A stretch of 64,000 nt of DNA from Riptortus pedestris. Taxonomy: Eukaryota; Arthropoda; Insecta; Hemiptera; Alydidae. Numbering within the stretch: position 1 is the stretch's first letter; each line of letters starts with the position of its first letter. Location: assembly GCA_019009955.1 (NCBI GenBank), contig CM032232.1, forward strand, positions 73,639,001 through 73,703,000. The letters are read 5' to 3'. A program made the position numbers and the translations under genes. Under the pieces are notes generated by a model, which saw nothing but the letters and a program-made list of their open reading frames with translations, did no database searches and was not told the DNA's origin. Shown piece after piece: positions 56,203-64,000 of the stretch.

Positions 56203-56655
56203 TTGTATAGAACTAATCTTATGGCAAATGTAATGTTCTATAAATTTTGTTATGTACACTTTTTCACTATCTTGATTATTTACTGAGATGTTTGCATTTT
56301 TTAGTTTTCGGTCTTCAGTAAAGCCCCACTCCTACTCATCTCATATTTTCAATATTCTATTATGTTATGAAGCACTTTATTTGAAGCTTAAATACCAAAT
56401 ATTGTTCTCATTGAACTTTTAAGTTTTGAGATAAATGGAAATGCGTGGCGCACGTAGGAAATCTGCTTAGTTAACGCAGCCCCTGCGTGACGGACTTTTA
56501 AAAATATAAATGCAAATACGTGGCGCACGTGGGAAATCTGGTTAGTTAACGCAGCACCCGCGTGACGGACGTTTTTTAATATAAATGCAAATACGTGGCG
56601 TACATGGGAAATCTGGTTAGTTAACGCAGCACCCGCGTGACGGACTTTTTTGATA
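56199..56655 (-). mobile_element. HX repeat, right part, variant A, triplicated end
   Basis: Resumes at TTGTATAGAACTAATCTTAT and runs to the hairpin end. The last 75 bases then occur three times in tandem, at 56431, 56506 and 56581. Each has ATAAATG.AAAT.CGTGGCG, GGAAATCTG.TTAGTTAACG and a CGCAG...GCGTGACGGAC terminus. Confidence 0.92.
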
Positions 56656-57299
56656 GAAAACGTGTCTCACGCCTTCCGGGACTCGTGTTCGGGTATCTTG
56701 GATAGAACAGTGCTTACTGTCTAAGCTGGAGTCGCTGATACCTGCTTCTTTCCAACAAAGCTCTTCCAGTTCTTTAGCGTGGATCATTCAACGAGGTGGA
56801 ATTAATGCCAGTTTAAAGCTGACTAAATGTTACGACCATAAAATCGGTAGAATATATTCGATGTGGAATTGAATATGCCAACAGTTGGATCAGAAAACTC
56901 AGGACGGTTTTTAGACCGGATCCAATAAGAATTTATTTATGTCTGCTGCCTTAATTGTCAGGAGAGCTATGGAATTGCTGATAATTTCACACCTTTGATT
57001 GTCAAGTTCAGCTGAACATCATTTGGAGATTTGTCACATTCAGGGCATTCATTCAATCGAAGTTTGTCACATCCAGAACTCCTGTTCTCGCTGCTTACCT
57101 AATCATTAGTGCTGGGGAACCCAAGTCACGTTTCCACATTGGGAATGACACCTGGAAACTTTTGTATTCTCGTATAATTTTAACCATGATTTATGTATAT
57201 AACTCAATGCTACATATTTATCTTATTCAACCGTGAAGTGCGACCCAAACAGTTTTAGTTGAGCCATCTTAATAAAAATCATAGTTATGGAATATACCT
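56656..57299. other. Intergenic, possible decayed transposon
   Basis: GC-moderate sequence with short frames on both strands but no motif that I can name. The boundary at 56656 coincides with the end of the HX triplication. Confidence 0.35.
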
Positions 57300-57372
57300 A
57301 ACGCCTACCTTGTGCTACGGGGACGGGCTATCTACAAGTTACCACCCTTTCTTCGCCAGGCTGGAACTTTGG
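57300..57372 (-). mobile_element. SINE fragment
   Basis: Minus-strand match to the SINE body: CTGGCGAAGAAAGGGTGG, TAACTTGTAGATAGCCCGTC. The head and tail are missing. Confidence 0.6.
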
Positions 57373-57541
57373 ATTAAGCGAAATTAGAAAAGAGACATAA
57401 TTAATCATATACTGCATTGCATAAATATCTGTTTCCAATGTATGTTCGGAGTAAAATGCATAAGTACTATAGTATAATAATTACTAATTTGCATCTTTAT
57501 ATATTGATCTTAAGAAAAGTAATTGCTTAATTTTGCAAGAG

Positions 57542-57660
57542 GAAATTATTTAGTGATGAATTCATTAAATACAATCCTTAGTCCCGCACTGGCTAGAAAA
57601 TGGCATTAACCGATAGATAGCCCTTTCCAATTAACCATATTAGCAAGAACTGGAAGTATT
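57542..57660 (+). mobile_element. SINE fragment
   Basis: TTATTTAGTGATGAATTCATT, CCTTAGTCCCGCACTGGCTAG and CCGATAGATAGCCC follow the SINE body order, with decay. The tRNA-like head is absent. Confidence 0.65.
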
Positions 57661-57930
57661 TTTATTTTTTAATTCTGAAATATTTAATTTTAAAACACTT
57701 AAAAATACACTTGTATTATTTTATTTTTAAAAAATCAGAGTTACACCTTGTAATGTATAATATTTTGAAAATTAAATTTTTCACTATAAATTAATATCTA
57801 ATTTAAAGAAAATTAGCATCAAGGAATTCCAAATCATGCAGTTTTATATTTTTTATGTGTGTGTGTGTGTGTATGTGTGTACTTTGGGTAAACATCGAGG
57901 ATAAACAATTCAGGTGCAATAATTCTTGGT
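57661..57930. other. AT-rich, (TG)n tract, no gene
   Basis: Holds a TG repeat at 57857-57882 and otherwise AT-rich sequence. Confidence 0.6.
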
Positions 57931-58051
57931 TTTAGCAGATTTCCCTTAAGGGAAATCAGCTATTGAGGTCCTACTCATGACGCGAGTTTTGAAAAATTTC
58001 CTCAAATGTCCATCGATCCTACCCAGGAGATGACGAAAATGAGGTCCGTTC

Positions 58052-58116
<65 letters not shown>

Positions 58117-58586
58117 TGTCTGTTAACGCTCTAGCGGTCGCAATTTTTGTTTGATCGTTACCAAACTTCATATTTAAGCGTTTGACGTAAAAAGAGAGAT
58201 CAAGTTCGTTAATGGCTGAAATCAGTGGGAGGGGGGGTTTACAGGGGGGATTTTTGAAAATTTGAAATATCTCCGTTATTATACGCCGGATCGAAAAATT
58301 GAATAGAATCAATCTTATTGCAAATTAAATGTACTGTAAATTTTGATCTATACATTTATTCTGTATCTTGAATATTAACCGAGATATTTGCATTTGTATG
58401 CATGTGTATGGTCGGCAGGAGTCGGCTATGCCGAGAGCTAGTGCGGGCCGTTTCGGTAACTATTCGTCCCTCGTGAATAGGTTTAGAGATTCCCTACTAC
58501 TACTGTTGTTATTAGGCGGATTTCTCTATTGTAAAACTTCACGTGGAAAATCTGCTTAGTTTACGCAGTACCTGCGTGACGGACTT
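57931..58586 (-). mobile_element. HX repeat, variant B, best full-length copy
   Basis: Both ends are intact. The palindromic end at 57931-57962 has TTTCCCTTAAGGGAAATC. The hairpin end is near 58562-58586 with CGCAGTACCTGCG and GACGGACTTTT. Between them lie a (TA)n tract (58058-58112), AACGCTCTAGCGGTCGC, GATCAAGTTCGTTAATGGCTG, GAATATTAACCGAGATATTTG and the GC-rich B block (AGTCGGCTATGCCGAGAGC). Length is 656 bases. No open frame of its own. Confidence 0.95.
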
Positions 58587-59009
58587 TTTTGTTATGGATT
58601 TTTGTTTGCTAGCCATGCAACAAATTTTAAAATATTTTTGAATCCTTTATATATATCTGTGAGTCTCTCAACAACTGATCAGCACAAATTCGGTTTGGCT
58701 TTTGTGTCTTTCGTAGTTAATATACATTAGTAAACTACTCCCCCTTCAGCCATTGTGATATATAGAATTAGAGTTATATGGTTAATTGAAAAAACTTGAC
58801 ATTTTCTATAGCTCAAGTTATGATTTAACCATTTTCAATTGACAAGGAAAACATGCCACTTCATAGTATATAAAAAAACAAACATATTTTTTATCAGAAT
58901 GCAAAAGGCATGAATGAGCAATGTAATGTGAAGACGTGAATATGAACTTTTGTTTTGAAATATGGCTAACAAAGCGCTGGTACATTTCAGAGGTAGTGGA
59001 TATTGTAGA
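58587..59009. other. Intergenic, no gene recognised
   Basis: AT-rich sequence between an HX copy and repeat D3; nothing classified. Confidence 0.5.
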
Positions 59010-59298
59010 TAAGTTTCTTTAATTTAATTTTGTTTTCCCCTTAACTAAGATTGCAAGCTATGGTCACAGTCCGGAAAAACATTTATTTATATTGAACTAT
59101 AACTATCTTATCTATCCAGTAAATTTAAATGGCGTTATACTGATAATGAACAAACACGTAAATTTCCTCAAGTTGAGAAATGCATCTAAATATTTTTCTT
59201 TCTTACTCTAAAATTCTAGGCGGTCTGTTGTTATTGGTTTATTTAGAGAAATGATAATTGGACTTAAGGCCATTACCTTCGAGATGTTAATTTTGTAT
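59010..59298 (+). repeat. Dispersed repeat D3, copy 2
   Basis: Direct repeat partner of 52275-52592. Slightly shorter, with a deletion around the TATAACC segment and near the middle. Identity by eye is about 90 percent over aligned parts. Confidence 0.85.
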
Positions 59299-59579
59299 AA
59301 ATCCATATGAGACATTCATTAGTTAACCTTAAAAATAATTAAGAAATAAGATTAATACTAGGTAAGGTTATTAATAGGTGTATTTTATTAATGATGCTAC
59401 ATCATTATGCCACTGACTGGTAATGGAATTTTCACTTCTTTACTCTCATTTATAACTTATGTAGATGAACACTTAATCATTACGAAGAGAATAAAAGAAA
59501 TGAAATTGTTTCTCTTCCTATCAAACCTTGTTCTTTTACATCGTCCTAGGCCTGTCGGTGCTCTTCGCATTATCTAGCT

Positions 59580-60292
59580 CTCACGTTCGTTAATGGCTGA
59601 ATTCGGATCAATGGGAGGGGGAGGGGTTTAGAGGGGGATTTTCGAAAATACGAAGTATCTTTCTTGCTTCACATTGGATCGAACAATATTTTAGAGGCAA
59701 TCTTCTTGAAAATTAAAAGTCCTATAAATTTTGTTATATACATTTATTCTCTATCTTGAATATTAACCGAGATATTAGCATTTTTCAGGTTTCAGCCTTC
59801 AGCAAACCCCCACTTCTACTCATGTTACATAAACAATACTCTGTTATATAATAAACCACATTAATCGTTAACTTAAATATCAAATATTGCTATCAAGAGA
59901 TCTTTATTATACGAGATCCATGCAAAATGTTCTGGTTCCCCGACTTAAGTTCTTTGACTCTAAAATTTAATTGATTGAGATAAAAAATATTCTGAATCAT
60001 TACAAATTATACTACTAGATATAGAAAATAGCTCTCAATAAAATTAATATGTTACATTCTGATACATTTGAGTACTTGTTTTTCTTTCCTGTGAGAGGTT
60101 GGCAAACCTGTTTGTTTACATTTCAGGCGCTTTCCTTCGGGAGTTTTTTAAAATTGATTGAATGATTTCTTATTATCGTTTGTATTTATTCACTTCATAT
60201 TCACGGTGGTGTTCTGTTACCAGCTTGTAGATTTATTTATTGTTAAACCTCACGATCTGCTTAATTTACGCAGATCCAGCGTGACGAATTTT
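59580..60292 (-). mobile_element. HX repeat, variant C, palindromic end missing
   Basis: Begins GTTCGTTAATGGCTGAATTC and runs through GAATATTAACCGAGATATT. It carries the variant-C block (TTATACTACTAGATATAG, AGCTCTCAATAAAATTAATA, TTGTTTACATTTC) and ends GATCTGCTTAATTTACGCAG, CAGCGTGACGAATTTT. Variant C is also at 2698-3690 and 17311-17620. Confidence 0.82.
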
Positions 60293-61469
60293 TTTTTCTT
60301 TCATAGGGAGTATATTATTACAAAATATCTTCATTTGATTAATTAATTTAAACAGCTAAACAAAATGATATAAGAATAAATAAATGCTAATACATTTTTT
60401 AAAGTAAAATGTAGATAGTATAAACGATATTTAAGAGAGTACTTGTTCAGCCAAACATTATCGGTACAGTTTTCCTCATTTTCATCGCCTGTAAGCGACA
60501 CAAAATCAGCTACAAGAGACCTGGCAGTTGGGATATTATTTTTAGTTGCGTATCAATTATATCTTTTAATTTTTTTTTTTTACTTAATTAGTTGTTACTT
60601 AAAACTTTTCGGTAAGTTGCAGTTGTTTAGATATGTCTAACAGTAGGGTATATCGATTTTGAATAATGTTTACCGTGTTCCATTTCACGGATACAATTTT
60701 TAGTTATTTCATGTTTCTAACCCCCTCCCCCCGAAATTCGGATTAAATCAGCTAGAAAGCATCCCGCCTAATACGACATGGTTCTAAAATCTGGGTTAGT
60801 TCTTCTTATGCAAAATAAGATCTGTGCTAGCTCCAATTTGGGGACATATCTTTCATTATTTATGGCTTTGTGCCACAGCTCTATCTATGTATTATGATAT
60901 GACTAGTAATAGAGCTCTAGATTTTAAACCACTGTTGTTCTCATATTCTCTACCCTTCTGCTCGCAATTCATGGAGTCACAACGTGCTTTATTCGACAAA
61001 AATAGAAGCGAGAACAATGGAATTTCTATGGGAGCCAGTTTTCAGAGTGTTGGAGAAACTCCTTGAACTGATATCTCACTCATGTTCTCGGCCAACTCGT
61101 TGCTATTTATAAGTCACCATACGTTTTGTTTCTACGAGTAGTATAATTTAAAACAGTTGTTCTTTTCTCTGACCTCTGCGAATTTCGTTCATTTAGTATC
61201 TCGTACATGTTTATTGCCAACTTGTTCGCTACATAAAAGTTGCCACGGGTTAGATTTTACTTGAGACAGATTAGAGTAATCTGTTATATTTACGACGAAC
61301 CTTAGACTTGAGGAGATTGTAGATTCTTGTTTATCTGGTTTTTTCAATGTCATCCGTCAACTTGCTTGCTATGAAAAGCTTTTCAAAAGGAAAGAATTAA
61401 ACTTAAAGGAAAACAGAGAAACTGATAATGTTTTCATATAAGACATTCATATTTTGGGGTATTAGAGAG
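60293..61469. other. Intergenic with decayed tandem-like motifs
   Basis: Frames at 60443-60640 (hydrophobic, ending near a GGTAAGT donor-like site) and 60824-61066 carry no recognisable signature. Between 61085 and 61375 a motif like TCTCGGCCAACTCGTTGCTA, TTGCCAACTTGTTCGCTACA and CCGTCAACTTGCTTGCTATG recurs about every 120-145 bases, a diverged tandem array. Confidence 0.35.
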
Positions 61470-61976
61470 TATTAGAAGGTTTCCCTTGAGGACTGATTCG
61501 TACTCTTGTCGCGATTTTTGAAAAAAATTCCTCAAATGTCCATCGATCATACCCAGGAGATCGTTTGATCGCCACCTAACTCGATATTTAAACGTTTTAT
61601 ATAAAATTAAAGATCAAGTTAGTTAATGGCTGAAATCTGTCCTTGGGAGGGGGAGCTACGAAAACTCTTAGTATCTCAGTTATTATGCGTCGGATCGAAA
61701 AATTGTATAGAACCAATATTATTGTAAAAGTAATGTTCTATAAATCTTGTTATACATGTTTTTTCACTGTCTTGATTATTAACCGAGATATTTGCATTTT
61801 TTAGTTTTCTGCCTATATTATGATTAATAATAAGCTGTTATATTATGAAGCTCTTTATTTGAAGCCTAAATACCAAGTATTGTTCTCATGGAACTTTTAC
61901 GTTTTGAGATAAATGCAAATACGTGACTTACGTGGGAAATCTGCTTAGTTAACGCAGCTCCTGCGTAATGAAATTT
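61470..61976 (-). mobile_element. HX repeat, variant A, both ends decayed
   Basis: Starts at a decayed palindromic end (GGTTTCCCTTGAGGACTGATT) and keeps CTCAAATGTCCATCGATCAT. It lacks the TA tract and ends GTGGGAAATCTGCTTAGTTA, ACGCAGCTCCTGCGTAATG. Confidence 0.85.
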
Positions 61977-62949
61977 TTTATATGGAAAATGTATGAAATA
62001 GAAAATGTTTTGCAAAAATTTTCACGTTATTTATTTTACTAATATTTTCTTTTGAAATATTATTATTTTTTAAATATTTCACTGTATTTGTTTTTTACCT
62101 ATAAGAATAAAACTAGAAATAGATGTAACTTTACAGTTATCTTGAAAAATAAATAAGCCAAAATTCGAAGATTGTAACATACCATAAAGTAAAATAAATA
62201 TTCTGTAATTATCTTGTGAGCATTGCACACGCTCTTAAGCATCTGTTTAAACGCCATTTATATATTAATAAATAAATCCAGAGACTGTATTGCGTGTAAA
62301 ATAATTGTATTCGATTCTGGAATCGCATGTTTCGAAATGCAAATTGTAGGGTTCTGCGCGTTTAGCTGAATTTTACAATTCATATTGGATTCTTAGATGC
62401 AATCTTGTTTAATAAAAATAACTAAAGGAAGAAAAAAAAACTACCAGCCACAGCTGCTACGCAAATGCCCTAGTGTATTTACCACATTAAACATTTTAAT
62501 GGAATATCGCTAATAGCAGTTTATGCGAATGAATAACTTTATTTTTTATAATTTCAATGTGAGCACTAAATGTTCTTCTGTGGGGTATCTAAATGGAATA
62601 AATTGTATAAAAAGTGAAACGTTGAGCTTTAAGGTCAAAGCAATTTTACATCTTTGTCAAGCTGGTTGGATTATATTCCAAGATGTGTTGTCTATACTAA
62701 CTTTCAGCTTTTTCCCAGACAATGGAAACACTTATTTGTTTTAGGATAGACCTTTTGCTCCTAAAAAGTTCTTGGGATATAATAAAAAATGAATTATTAT
62801 ATATTTCCCGTTTTTAAACAGTCTTCGTCTCTTAGCACGCCAGTAAATAAACCTAGAACTTGATTTTCCTTGTATCTTCCCAAGCCTGAATTCTGCTTAC
62901 TTTTTTTGCATCACTGACTGTATATTTAGTAATAAATGATATATCTATA
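61977..62949. other. Intergenic, no gene recognised
   Basis: AT-rich with no supported gene. The frame at 62523-62744 has no signature. Confidence 0.5.
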
Positions 62950-63060
62950 GTTTTGAACCAATCTAATTTCGTCATCTCCAGGATAGGATTGATGGAAATT
63001 TTAAGAGATGTTTTGAAAATCGCGTCATAATTACAATATCAATAGTTGATTTCCTTTATT
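62950..63060 (+). mobile_element. HX palindromic-end fragment, decayed
   Basis: TTTTGAACCAATCTAATTTC, GTCATCTCCAGGATAGGATT, GATGGAAATT and ATATCAATAGTTGATTTCC match the end portion of HX in plus orientation. Confidence 0.7.
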
Positions 63061-64000
63061 ATTCTATTGATATCGACGTTTGGTGAGGTAGTTATGGGCG
63101 CATACAGATTAACTACTTTAATAATTTTAACATATTTAACTTCATTAATTAGCTTATTAACATATTTAACTACAGTTTAATTGGCCGAGAAGAACAAGTA
63201 AAAAAAATAAAACCTTAAATGTACATTTTAAAATATTTTCGATTTTTTTGGCTATAAACAAACTGGTTGTCATTATTTAAATTTGAAGACTAGTCAACAG
63301 TTCTTTCATTAAATATCTGTTTTTTTAAAAAAAGTTGTCACTCATCCATAAAACAGAAACTCATATGCAGTCCCGAACTGTATGGGTTGTAAGTATATTT
63401 AATGAGAAAAATAAACATGAAGTATTATCTAACATTTACATCTAATAATGATTATTAAAGTGTGCTTAGACCAAGGAATAATACATTGTCATGAATGGAT
63501 AGCGTGAAGAGATATCATCAGAACAGTTGAGTAAATGTGATAATACACGAGATTAAATTTCCAACCCCAACAGCTCTGTAAATTAATTTGAATGTGAGAA
63601 AACACTTCTGTCAGTACGTTGGATCTTTTATAGCTTCTAGTTAAAAAATAAAATGAAATTCCTGTAAAATAAATTATGAAGAAAAGGAGATGTTAAATTA
63701 TTGAATATGTGTGCTCCAATAAACTTATTTTATTCAATTAAATTTTTAAGTTCAATGAAGGTATTTAAAATAATACGAAATAAAACCTCCTATTAACTAA
63801 TGAATTGTAATGATTTACAAAAAAAATATTAAATTCCATAAATAAAAAATAACATCGTCAAAGTGTGACCTCATTTGAATCTTCGTTGAAAGGTCAATAG
63901 ATGAAAAAAATTATTTTTCCTCTACATGTTTCGCGTCCTCTATGATGCCTCTTCAGGAGTACTGCACTTATTATGATACCAGCTCTGCGATCGCGTCAAG
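63061..64000. other. AT-rich right edge, no gene
   Basis: No gene or RNA was recognised. At 63925-63960 ACATGTTTCGCG and GCCTCTTCAGG resemble the arms of the foldback element at 38258-38540, so a related element may continue past the window. Confidence 0.45.

Noticed and set aside
60443..61066. Hydrophobic frame with donor-like end and a following 80-codon frame, considered as chemoreceptor exons
   Set aside because: The frames and phases do not join, and no receptor motif is present.

Overview
This looks like AT-rich nuclear DNA from an arthropod, most likely an insect. The signs are large introns full of transposon debris, a jockey-type LINE fragment, a BEL/Pao LTR element, a tRNA-derived SINE, a Tigger-type DNA transposon and many (TA)n microsatellites. 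Bacterial or viral organisation is absent. The species cannot be named from the sequence alone.

Two genes are well supported. The first is a plus-strand gene from about 16.2 to 39.2 kb. I assembled it by hand from 17 exons whose splice sites and phases fit together; the only insecure exon is a 38-bp one at 21759-21796. The model runs from an ATG just after an in-frame stop to a stop followed by AATAAA, and encodes about 928 residues. I do not recognise the family. The protein is soluble-looking, with a lysine/glutamate-rich central coiled-coil stretch, acidic linkers and a tryptophan-rich C-terminal third. The second is a minus-strand two-exon gene (43989-46884) for a 418-residue protein with an N-terminal F-box and a WD-repeat-like propeller. 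It is probably a substrate receptor of an SCF ubiquitin ligase. The two genes are convergent, 4.8 kb apart.

Everything else is intergenic or intronic sequence dominated by one interspersed repeat, here called HX. About 27 full, partial or nested copies make up roughly a sixth to a fifth of the window. One HX end carries a palindrome centred on TTTCCCTTAAGGGAAA, the other a CGCAG/CTGCG hairpin. AGCAGATTTCCC recurs in inverted orientation near both ends, and a variable (TA)n tract lies at a fixed internal position. This architecture resembles non-autonomous Helentrons (HINE/DINE-1 type). At least three variants (A, B, C) share the core but differ in the region next to the hairpin end.

Region by region. 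0-16 kb: no secure gene; CT microsatellite, HX copies, a foldback and two diverged duplications. 16-39 kb: the 17-exon gene, with introns holding HX, SINEs, a MITE, a jockey fragment, a rearranged BEL/Pao element and a possible Gypsy-like LTR. 39-43.5 kb: HX with a SINE nested in it, then a deleted Tigger element that still encodes a CENP-B-type DNA-binding N-terminus. 44-47 kb: the F-box gene. 47.6-64 kb: dense repeats, including a retroposon-like element with ~290-bp internal tandem units inserted in HX, and no recognisable gene.
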